Shown: in pieces, positions 17,595-25,215 of the stretch
How the letters are laid out: the number at the start of each line of letters is the position of its first letter
How positions within the stretch are numbered: the first letter of the stretch is position 1
From: an uncultured Oscillospiraceae bacterium
GTDB lineage: Bacteria; Bacillota; Clostridia; Oscillospirales; Oscillospiraceae
Length of the DNA stretch: 64,000 nt
Direction: 5' to 3'
Assembly: GCA_910588635.1 (NCBI GenBank)
Contig: CAJUPW010000003.1
Location: 57,415-121,414, forward strand
The notes under the pieces: generated by a model
What the model was told of the DNA's origin: nothing
Seen by the model: the letters and a program-made list of their open reading frames with translations, nothing else
The model's database searches: none
Translations under genes and position numbers: made by a program

Positions 17595-17849
17595 TGCTGT
17601 GCCGCAGCCCCGTTGTGGTAGTTTTTGTGGATAGTTCCCCGCCGCCGCCACTGATATCTTGCCACATATGGATATTCAGTTTTTGCCCTACAATAAAGTG
17701 TTTTGGGGATAAGACCGCCCTGACTGTTTTCCAGACGGCAATATTTGCAAAGAAAGTTGAGAAATAGTGGAACGATCTGCCGCGGAATACGTCTATATAA
17801 ACGGGACGGGGCTGAACTGCCCCGAAGTCTGAGAAATGGGAGGTTTACT

Positions 17850-20024
17850 ATGAAAAAACGTGTGTTATCTGCCCTGTTGGCTCCAATGCTGCTGTTTGCC
17901 ATGGCGGCGCCCGGAATGGCGGCGGAGGGCGGCGACAGCGCCCGGCGGCTGGCCACAGTCACCGAAAGGGTAAAAAGCACCCTCGGCCTGGATACGCAGC
18001 GATACAAGAACTTCAGCGGCCAGCTGACCGAGGGGGAGCTGGCCCCCACCTGGCGGCTGAGCTGGAGCGGAGAGGACGGCTCCCTGGAGATTACCGCTGC
18101 GGAGTCCGGCAAGATTCTGAGCTATTACCTCTACAGCGACGATGAGAACCGGGACGACGCTCCGCTCTCCCTACCCAAGCGGGACCCGGCCAGGGCGAAG
18201 GCGGCGGCCGCCGCTTTCCTGGGGAAGGTCCTGGACAGCTATGAGTCAGTGGACCTGGAGGACGCCGCGGATCAGTCCGTCTCCCTCCGTCAGACCCGGT
18301 ACTATTTCCGGGGGACCGTAAAGCTCAACGGCTGTCCGTCCCCTCTGAGCTTCTCCCTGGCGGTGCGCTCCTCGGACTATGCCGTGGCGCAGTTCCGCCG
18401 GGATTCCATGGAGAGCGGATACCTGGGCTCTCTGCCCGCCGCCGATTTCCGGACCAGCCAGAGCCAGGCGGAGCCTTTGCTCCGGAGCACGCTGTCCATG
18501 CGCCTGGAGTACGTCCTGGAGGATGAGGGGAACCGAGCCGTCCTGCGCTATCTCCCCAACTCGATCCATAATTTCTATGTGGACGACGCTTCCGGGACCC
18601 TTGTGGACCTGACCGAGCTGTATGAGGGATTGGGAGAGAGCGACAGAAAGGGAAGCGAGTCCATGGCGCCCGAGACCGGAGCCGACGCCAGTGCCGGCGG
18701 CAACGGCCTGACCCAGGCGGAGCGGCTGGGGGCGGACAAGCTGAAGGGGACGCTGAGCAAGGAGGCGCTGGATCAAAAGGCCAGAGCCGTCACCCAGCTG
18801 GGGCTGGACAGCTACACCCTGGCCTCCGCCTCCTACCGGGAGGAGGAACTGGAACCGGACGCGCCGGCCATCATCGCCCAGCTTTCCTACGCCAAGCGGG
18901 TGGAGGACGGCACGTTCCGCCGAATCGTGACTCTGGACGCCAAGACCGGCGGACTGCTCCGGGTATACAGCTCCAGGCCCCAGGCTCCTGATGAGGAGAA
19001 TAAAGTGAGCGAGGACGCCGCCCGGAAGACGGCGGAGGCTTTCCTGTCCGCCCAGCAGAAGAGCCGGTTTGCCCAGTGCGCGGCCTACGCCGGCGACCTT
19101 GGCGATCAGAGAGAAAACGGCCGGTACGGAGCCTGGAGGTTCCAGTACGCCCGGCAGGAGCAGGGGTACTTCTTCCCCCACGACCAGTTTACCGTGGAGA
19201 TCGACGCCGCAGACGGCAGTGTCTCCTCCTACGCTCAATCCTGGTCGAAAAATGTGCGCTTTGACAGCGCCCGGGGAATTATTTCCGAGGAGCAGGCCTT
19301 TGGCGCATACTATAAGATGTTCCGGTTGGTCAAGGGCTACGTGGCGGTGCCTCAGAAGCTGGACCTCTCCGACCCGGAGCACGCTCCCCTGGCGGAGATG
19401 GGCTACCGTGCGCTTAACAGCCTGAAGCTGGGCTGGCAGTTGTCCGCCACCGAGCGCAGTGCTCTGGGGATCGACGCCAAAACCGGCCAGCCCGTTCTCC
19501 GGGAGGAGTCGTCCGGTGGTACGCTGACATACAGCGACCTGGAGGGATCCCAGGCAAAACAGGCCGTTGAAGCCTTGGCGGAGTACGGCATCGGTTACGC
19601 CGGCGGGCGGTTCCGGCCTGAGAAGCAGCTGACCCAGCTGGACCTGGCCGCTCTGCTGGCCAGCACCCAGGGGCTGGTGATCGACCCGGATAACCTGGCG
19701 GAGGGCGACGCCGACCGTGTTTACCGCGCCGTCTACGGCATGGGGGCGCTCCGGCGGGAGGACCGGAACGACGGCAAGGTCCTGTCCCGGCTGGATGTGA
19801 TCCGCTGTCTGCTGGATGCCGGCGGCTACGGTCCCGCCGCCCGGCTCCAGGGAATCTACCGCACGGACTTCTCCGACGCGGGAGATATCCCGGACGGCCT
19901 GCTGGGCTACGCCGCGCTGGCCCAGGCGTTGAAGCTGGCCGATGGAGGCCGGCTCAATCCTGGCCAGTCCGCCGCCCGCGCGGATGCCGCCCTGATGCTG
20001 TTTGCTTTCATGGAGCGGAACTGA
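17850..20024 (+). CDS. Secreted YcdB/YcdC-domain protein with SLH-like C terminus
   Basis: A 724-residue exported protein. The signal peptide is residues 1-24 (KKRVLSALLAPMLLFAMAAPGMAA, cut after AMA/AA). The body has two related blocks of PepSY/YcdB-like repeats (around 25-240 and 310-520), each with strand patterns such as LRVYSSRP and SYAQSW. The C-terminal 170 residues contain S-layer-homology-like segments (AVEALAEYGIGYAGGRFRPEKQLTQ near 570 and a last one ending MLFAFMERN). It is probably attached to the wall or S-layer. No enzymatic residues are recognised. Start after GGGAGG. Confidence 0.75.
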   Translation: MKKRVLSALLAPMLLFAMAAPGMAAEGGDSARRLATVTERVKSTLGLDTQRYKNFSGQLTEGELAPTWRLSWSGEDGSLEITAAESGKILSYYLYSDDENRDDAPLSLPKRDPARAKAAAAAFLGKVLDSYESVDLEDAADQSVSLRQTRYYFRGTVKLNGCPSPLSFSLAVRSSDYAVAQFRRDSMESGYLGSLPAADFRTSQSQAEPLLRSTLSMRLEYVLEDEGNRAVLRYLPNSIHNFYVDDASGTLVDLTELYEGLGESDRKGSESMAPETGADASAGGNGLTQAERLGADKLKGTLSKEALDQKARAVTQLGLDSYTLASASYREEELEPDAPAIIAQLSYAKRVEDGTFRRIVTLDAKTGGLLRVYSSRPQAPDEENKVSEDAARKTAEAFLSAQQKSRFAQCAAYAGDLGDQRENGRYGAWRFQYARQEQGYFFPHDQFTVEIDAADGSVSSYAQSWSKNVRFDSARGIISEEQAFGAYYKMFRLVKGYVAVPQKLDLSDPEHAPLAEMGYRALNSLKLGWQLSATERSALGIDAKTGQPVLREESSGGTLTYSDLEGSQAKQAVEALAEYGIGYAGGRFRPEKQLTQLDLAALLASTQGLVIDPDNLAEGDADRVYRAVYGMGALRREDRNDGKVLSRLDVIRCLLDAGGYGPAARLQGIYRTDFSDAGDIPDGLLGYAALAQALKLADGGRLNPGQSAARADAALMLFAFMERN

Positions 20025-20059
20025 TCGGGTGAAAGCCTGTATTTAGGCAATAGAGCAGG

Positions 20060-20114
20060 GATATAGGAACATCAACCCCTCCGGCTCAGCCGGAGGGGTT
20101 GATGTTCCTATATC
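20060..20114. repeat. Perfect 27-bp inverted repeat between convergent genes
   Basis: Left arm 20060-20086 and right arm 20088-20114 are exact reverse complements around a single base. The core (ACCCCTCCGGCT) resembles GC-rich terminators, but no U-run follows on either strand. It separates the SLH-type gene from the convergent phosphoesterase gene and could end both transcripts. Confidence 0.85.
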
Positions 20115-20147
20115 AGGGAGCGTTTATCCATTGTCCGTTTATACTGA

Positions 20148-20741
20148 TTAATATTCAAAAATATAGCTTTCATAGGCATTGATGACCTGGGTCTCGCCGT
20201 AGGTGGACAGGCGGGGGATATCCTGGCCGTAGGTCATGTGCATATGTCCGTGGACAAAGTAGCGGGGCTTGTACTTGTCCATCAGGCCGTTGAAAGCGTC
20301 AAAGCCGGTGTGACAGGGGTCGTCCCCGTCGTTGAGGTCCAAGGCGGGGGCGTGGGCCAGCAGGATGTCAAAGCCCTTGCTGCGCATCAGCTCCCAGCGC
20401 CGGCGCAGTACCCGCCGGTTCATCTCCCGCTGGGTATACTGGTGTTTCCCATCCGGCTTGTACCGGGCAGAGCCCCCCAGACCGAGAATCCGGACGCCCT
20501 GGTGGGTGTATATCCGGTTTTCCACGCAGATGCAGCCCTCCGGCGGCGTGACGGCGTAGCGGTCGTCGTGATTGCCGTGGACGTACAACAGGGGGGCGCG
20601 GGCAAAGGTCACGATGAAAGAAAGATACTGTGGCTTTAGGTCGCCGCAGGAGAGGATCAGGTCAATCTCTCTCAGGCGGCGCCGGTCCAGGTAATCCCAT
20701 AGCCAGGGACACTCTTGGTCGGACAGAGCCAGTATTTTCAT
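20148..20741 (-). CDS. Metallophosphoesterase
   Basis: A 197-residue calcineurin-like phosphoesterase. Motifs are ALSDQE (5-10), SCGDLKPQY (about 30), HGNHDDRY (about 54), LLAHAP (about 125) and HGHMHM (about 164). The first motif has SDQE where most members have DxH, a variant seen in clostridial homologues. Its start overlaps the upstream ParB-like gene by four bases, so the two are translated together. The substrate is unknown. Confidence 0.82.
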   Translation of the reverse strand: MKILALSDQECPWLWDYLDRRRLREIDLILSCGDLKPQYLSFIVTFARAPLLYVHGNHDDRYAVTPPEGCICVENRIYTHQGVRILGLGGSARYKPDGKHQYTQREMNRRVLRRRWELMRSKGFDILLAHAPALDLNDGDDPCHTGFDAFNGLMDKYKPRYFVHGHMHMTYGQDIPRLSTYGETQVINAYESYIFEY

Positions 20742-21565
20742 CGGTTCAGCAGTCCTTTCAGCGGGTTCAGCCCGGTCGTCTTTTTGACGGAAAAAGCTTT
20801 GTGCAGCTGGAGGAAACCGTCCTTCAGCTCCGACTGGGAGAAGCGCTTCACCTGGTCGTAGCCGAAGAACTCTAAAAAGAGCAGCATGGCGTCGGCCACG
20901 GTGAGTCGGGTGGACAGCTCCTTGGCGCTCTTGTCTCCGTAGAGGGCGGAGAACTGGGTGTAGAAGCTGAAGAATTTCCGGCGCTCGTCCTCGGTCCAGG
21001 GCTCGTCCGGCCCCTTGCCCACCGCCTCCTGGAGGCGGGTGAACCGGCCCGTCCCGCTGAACCAGAGGTAATTGATCTGAGACAGCTGGTAGAAGTCCAC
21101 ATACTCGTAATAGATGTTGCTGGCCTTGGACCCGTCCCGGGCGGGAAGGACGCGAATGACCTCGGCGGGGACGCTCACCGCGCCGAAGTAGCGCAGCACG
21201 CTTACCCGCTTGTGGCCCTCCACGACATAAAAGGTGTGCATATATTCGTAGACCTTGATGGGGTCGGTGATGCCGTCGGTCATGTGGGCCTTGCACAGGG
21301 TGGCCCATTTGTGAGCAAACTCGGAATCTTCGCCCATCAGAGGATAGAAGGAGTGAGAGAAGCACTGGCTGCGTCCGGCGGAGCGTGTCCCTACGATCAG
21401 CTCAATGGGAATCTCAATCAGGCCCAGGCTGACCTCGCCGCAGGTATTCTCGGCGGAGAGAATCTCGTCCAGTACAGGCAGGTAGGGGGAGGCGCCCCTG
21501 GCTTGAGAGGTCCGCGCCTCCTTCTGGCCCAACTGGCGGGCCTTGCGGTAATCCTCCAGATACAT
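20738..21565 (-). CDS. ParB-like N-terminal domain protein
   Basis: A 275-residue protein of unknown role. The region near residues 55-150 resembles a ParB/Srx-type fold, with IPIELIVGTRSAGRSQ and VVEGHKRVSVLRYFGA, the latter matching the ParB GxxRxxA box. The C-terminal half (FFSFYTQFSALYGD...) is helical and unfamiliar, and no helix-turn-helix for parS binding is evident. It is cotranscribed with a phosphoesterase. AAGGAGG precedes the ATG. Confidence 0.7.
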   Translation of the reverse strand: MYLEDYRKARQLGQKEARTSQARGASPYLPVLDEILSAENTCGEVSLGLIEIPIELIVGTRSAGRSQCFSHSFYPLMGEDSEFAHKWATLCKAHMTDGITDPIKVYEYMHTFYVVEGHKRVSVLRYFGAVSVPAEVIRVLPARDGSKASNIYYEYVDFYQLSQINYLWFSGTGRFTRLQEAVGKGPDEPWTEDERRKFFSFYTQFSALYGDKSAKELSTRLTVADAMLLFLEFFGYDQVKRFSQSELKDGFLQLHKAFSVKKTTGLNPLKGLLNR

Positions 21566-21605
21566 AGCAGATACCTCCTTGCGGTGGAAAGATTTTCAGT
21601 TTGGC

Positions 21606-21634
21606 AGTATAGCATAGGAGGGAGCGCCGCGCAA
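21606..21634 (-). promoter_or_regulatory. Sigma-A promoter of the ParB-like/phosphoesterase pair
   Basis: On the minus strand: TTGCGC, 17-nt spacer, TATACT, about 40 nt before the start. Confidence 0.65.
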
Positions 21635-21694
21635 GAGGAAATACCAACAAACCTTGCCCGGAGGATTGATTATTCTTTCACAGTTTGAAAAGTG

Positions 21695-21723
21695 TTGCAA
21701 AAGAGAGCCGCTTATATTATAAT
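21695..21723 (+). promoter_or_regulatory. Sigma-A promoter of glsA
   Basis: TTGCAA, 17-nt spacer, TATAAT, about 55 nt upstream of the ATG. Confidence 0.8.
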
Positions 21724-21779
21724 GGAAACCACCAAATATTTGCGGTAACAGATTAATATTTTGGGGAGGAGTAGATAAA

Positions 21780-22700
21780 ATGGATCAGGAAATGCTGCAG
21801 AGGGCGCTGGCGCACGGCCGCCGGTTTGTCCGGTATGGGAAGCCGGCCAGCTATATTCCGGAGCTGGCGTCCAAGGATCCGTCCAAGCTGGGGCTGGCGG
21901 TGTGCGATATGAAGGGAAATATCCAGACGGTGGGGAACTGTGAGGACAAATTCACCATGCAGAGTATCTCCAAAGTGATCGCCCTTATTCTGGCGCTGGA
22001 GCAGAACGGTTTTGACAACGTGTTTTCCAAGGTGGGACTGGAGCCTACCGGCGATTCCTTCAACTCCACTGTCCGTCTGGACCACCTGACCAACAATAAG
22101 CCCTTCAACCCCATGATTAACGCCGGAGCCATCGCCGTGACCAGCACCATCCGGGGAGGATCGCTGGAGGAGCGCAAGAAGATCAGCATCGAATTTGCCC
22201 GCAAAATCACCGGAAACCCCGACCTGGACGTGGACTACGAGGTGTTCCGGTCCGAGGCGGAGACGGGCTTCAAGAACCGGGCTATTATCTATCTCATGCG
22301 TTCCAACGGGATCATTGAGGGCAGCTGCGAGGAACACCTGGAGCTGTATTTTCTGTTCTGCTCTCTGGCCTGCTCCTGCCGGGACCTGTCGGTGTTCGCG
22401 GCCACGCTGGCCAATAACGGCGTGAACCCTCTGACCGGCGAACAGCTGATTCAGCCCCACACGGTAAAGCTGGTTCGCTCTCTGATGGTCACCTGCGGCA
22501 TGTATGACTACTCCGGCGAGTTTGCCGCCACGGTGGGCCTTCCCTCCAAGAGCGGTGTGGGCGGCGGGATCATCTCCTGCGCCATCGGGCAGTACGGGCT
22601 TGCTACTTACGGACCCGCTCTGGACGACAAGGGGAACAGCATCGGCGGGCTGAAAATGCTGGAATATCTCTCCGAGGAGATGGACCTGAGCATATTCTGA
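21780..22700 (+). CDS. glsA: Glutaminase A
   Basis: A 306-residue serine-dependent glutaminase with a beta-lactamase-like fold, converting glutamine to glutamate and ammonia. The catalytic SxxK is S62-I-S-K65 (MQSISKV). Further hallmarks are NPMINAGAI (about 117), ETGFKNRAIIYLM (about 160), YFLFCSL (about 188) and SGVGGGI (about 260). Full family length. GGGGAGGAG lies before the ATG. Confidence 0.93.
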   Translation: MDQEMLQRALAHGRRFVRYGKPASYIPELASKDPSKLGLAVCDMKGNIQTVGNCEDKFTMQSISKVIALILALEQNGFDNVFSKVGLEPTGDSFNSTVRLDHLTNNKPFNPMINAGAIAVTSTIRGGSLEERKKISIEFARKITGNPDLDVDYEVFRSEAETGFKNRAIIYLMRSNGIIEGSCEEHLELYFLFCSLACSCRDLSVFAATLANNGVNPLTGEQLIQPHTVKLVRSLMVTCGMYDYSGEFAATVGLPSKSGVGGGIISCAIGQYGLATYGPALDDKGNSIGGLKMLEYLSEEMDLSIF

Positions 22701-22753
22701 CCGCCGCTGAGAGACGCAGGACCGTTATACTGATATAGAGCCGGAGGCAGCTT

Positions 22754-23764
22754 ATGTGGGCAGAGGACAAGGTGAGGATCGTAGATATCGCCGATGAGCT
22801 GGGGGTCAGCACTGCCACGGTTTCCAATGTGATCCACGGAAAAACGAAAAAGATATCCGACCGGACGGTCAGGCGGGTGCAGGAGAAGCTGGAGGAGCGG
22901 GGTTATATCCCCAATATGGCCGCGACACTCCTGGCGCAGAACAGTTCCCGCATCATTGGCGTTGTCATTAACGACCACGAAAAATACGAGGGGCGTGTAT
23001 TGACTGACCCGTTTGTCGCGCTGGCCGTCAACGATCTGGCGGATGAGATTGAGCGGAACGATTATTTTATGATGGTGAAAAAGACCACCGATTTGATGTC
23101 GGCGGTCAAATTCGCCTCCATGTGGAACATGGTGGGCATGGTGATTCTGGGCTTCTGCGACCATGAGTACCAGGAGCTGCGCGGTCGGATTCATATCCCG
23201 TTTGTCGTTTACGACGGCTATTTCGAGAACAGGGGGAGGATATGCAACCTCCAACTGGACGACTGGGACGGAGGGCGTCAGGTGGGGGAATATCTGCGGG
23301 ACCTGGGCCATCGGAAGGTTCTGTGCGTCGCGGACAATCGGGAGTGTATGGACCGGCAGCGGTATGAGGGACTGTGCGGCGGACTGGGCGTTCAGGCGGA
23401 TTTTATGATGGTTCCCATGCAGAAGAGGGAGCGGGACCGCTATTATCAGGAGCATTTCGCCCAACTGCGCGGATACAGCGCCGTTTTTGCCGCGTCGGAT
23501 TACTACGCCGTGGACCTGATCCGCTTTTTACAGAGCTCCGGCGTCAAAGTCCCGGACGATATTTCCGTTGTCGGCTTTGACGACAGCGCGATCTGTGAAC
23601 AGATTGTCCCGTCCCTGACCTCCGTCCGGCAGGATTACCGAGCGAGGGCGCGGATGGCGGTCTGTCTGCTGAAGCGGATGAGGGAGCAGCCGGACTATAC
23701 CGGAGATTTTACCATCCCGGTCAGGCTGGTGGAGCGGAGCAGCAGCGGGAGGTTATGTCTTTAA
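22754..23764 (+). CDS. LacI-family transcriptional regulator
   Basis: A 336-residue repressor: an N-terminal helix-turn-helix and hinge (VRIVDIADELGVSTATVSNVIHG at 7-29) and a periplasmic-binding-protein-like effector domain (residues 65-330). The C-terminal SVVGFDDSAICEQIVPSLTSV is typical. Its target is unclear: neighbours are glutaminase upstream and a MATE pump downstream. GGAGG precedes the ATG, and a strong hairpin follows. Confidence 0.87.
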   Translation: MWAEDKVRIVDIADELGVSTATVSNVIHGKTKKISDRTVRRVQEKLEERGYIPNMAATLLAQNSSRIIGVVINDHEKYEGRVLTDPFVALAVNDLADEIERNDYFMMVKKTTDLMSAVKFASMWNMVGMVILGFCDHEYQELRGRIHIPFVVYDGYFENRGRICNLQLDDWDGGRQVGEYLRDLGHRKVLCVADNRECMDRQRYEGLCGGLGVQADFMMVPMQKRERDRYYQEHFAQLRGYSAVFAASDYYAVDLIRFLQSSGVKVPDDISVVGFDDSAICEQIVPSLTSVRQDYRARARMAVCLLKRMREQPDYTGDFTIPVRLVERSSSGRLCL

Positions 23765-23796
23765 CCCAAAAGATTATGCGATTAACCTATTGAAAA

Positions 23797-23834
23797 CACC
23801 CGCCTTTCCCGGTATGCTCAGGGAAAGGCGGGTG
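23797..23834 (+). promoter_or_regulatory. 14-bp hairpin covering the MATE ribosome-binding site
   Basis: Perfect arms CACCCGCCTTTCCC (23797-23810) and GGGAAAGGCGGGTG (23821-23834), loop of 10. It ends 7 nt before the next ATG. The only Shine-Dalgarno-like sequence (AAAGGCGGG) is in the right arm. It may terminate the LacI transcript, hide the start site, or both. Confidence 0.65.
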
Positions 23835-23841
23835 TGTATTT

Positions 23842-25191
23842 ATGAGAGAAAAATCCTTCCTGGCCTCCGTGGTTGGAATTGCCGTTCCGGTGGGGCTTCA
23901 ATCAATGCTGCAATCCTCATTTTCCATGATCGACCAGCTGATGGTGGGACAACTGGGCAGTACGGCGGTGTCCGCGGTGGAGGTGGCGGGCCGTCCGGCC
24001 TTTATCTACTCCGTCGTTCTTGGAGCGGCAGCCGCCATCACCGGGATCATGATTTCCCAGTATCTGGGCATGGAGGACAGGAGGATGGCGGACCGGAGCC
24101 TCTCGGTCAATCTGGCCGCCTCCGCCGCCCTGGCCCTGCTGTTTACCGCGCTGTGCCTTCTGTTTCCCGGGCAGATCGTGGGGCTTTACATCAGGGACGA
24201 TCCGGCGGTCCTGGCCGCCGGGCGGGAGTATTTGACCTGTATCCTGTGGACATACCTCCCCATGGGCGTATCCTCCATCCTGGCCGTCATGGTGCGGTGC
24301 CTGGGCCGGGCCGTCTGGCCTCTGGCCGCAGGCATTGCCTCGGCGGCGGTGAATACGGGGCTGAACTATGGGCTGATATTCGGACATTTCGGATTTCCGG
24401 CGCTGGGCGTTACCGGCGCGGCCATGGCCAGCGTAATCGCCCAGTTGGTCAATATGCTGCTGATGCTGGTCATTTTCTGTCTGGTCCGGCTGCGGGGAAA
24501 CAGGGACTTCCGCTTCTCCCTCTCTCTTGGAGCGGGCGGTTACCGGCAGTACCTGCTGATACTGCTCCCTATTCTGGCAACGGAGCTGCTCTGGAGCCTG
24601 GGGCAGAGTGTGAACACCTTTATCTACGGGCATCTGGAGCGGGGCGATCTGGCGGCCATGTCCATGACCGGCCCCATCCAGGGCCTGTTCATCGGGGCGC
24701 TGAGCGGCGTCTCCCAGGCCGCCGGAATCCTGATCGGCAAGCGGCTGGGCGCCAACGAATATGAAAAGGCGTATCAGGAGTCCAAAAAGCTGATACGGTA
24801 CGGGGCCGTGGGCGCGCTGCTCCTGTCGGCGCTGCTGATCGGACTGAGATGGGCCTATGTGCCCCTTTACAAGGTGGAGCCCGGGGTGCAGGAGACTGCG
24901 GCGAAGCTGCTGCTGGCTTTTGCCGTCCTGGCGCCCGTAAAGGTCGCCAATATGATTCTGGGCGGGGGAGTGGTGCGCAGCGGCGGAAAGACGGCCTACA
25001 TCATGGTGGTCGATATTGTGGGCACCTGGCTGGTGGGCGTGCCGCTGGGGCTGGCCTCCGCCTTCCTGTTCCGCCTGCCCGTGGAGTGGGTTTATTTCAT
25101 CCTGTCTCAGGAGGAGCTGGTCAGATTGGGGATGACCATCGTCGTATTCAGGCGAAAGGGCTGGATGAACCGCCTTTCAGCGCCGGGATAG
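23842..25191 (+). CDS. MATE family efflux transporter (second)
   Basis: A 449-residue 12-helix antiporter, clearly a different subgroup from the one at 2.2 kb (VPVGLQSMLQSSFSMIDQLMVGQLG at the start, conserved half-repeat LPILATELLWSLGQSVNTFIYG near 240). It converges on the clostripain gene with only 24 nt between stops. Its start lacks a free ribosome-binding site because of the upstream hairpin, so expression may be conditional. Confidence 0.88.
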   Translation: MREKSFLASVVGIAVPVGLQSMLQSSFSMIDQLMVGQLGSTAVSAVEVAGRPAFIYSVVLGAAAAITGIMISQYLGMEDRRMADRSLSVNLAASAALALLFTALCLLFPGQIVGLYIRDDPAVLAAGREYLTCILWTYLPMGVSSILAVMVRCLGRAVWPLAAGIASAAVNTGLNYGLIFGHFGFPALGVTGAAMASVIAQLVNMLLMLVIFCLVRLRGNRDFRFSLSLGAGGYRQYLLILLPILATELLWSLGQSVNTFIYGHLERGDLAAMSMTGPIQGLFIGALSGVSQAAGILIGKRLGANEYEKAYQESKKLIRYGAVGALLLSALLIGLRWAYVPLYKVEPGVQETAAKLLLAFAVLAPVKVANMILGGGVVRSGGKTAYIMVVDIVGTWLVGVPLGLASAFLFRLPVEWVYFILSQEELVRLGMTIVVFRRKGWMNRLSAPG

Positions 25192-25215
25192 CGGGAACGG
25201 TCAAGGCTGCTGGTA

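Noticed and set aside
20148..21365. A single 405-codon minus-strand frame covering the phosphoesterase and part of the ParB-like gene
   Set aside because: Its first 200 codons are out of frame with the ParB-like protein and are low-complexity. The true arrangement is two overlapping genes (ATGA).
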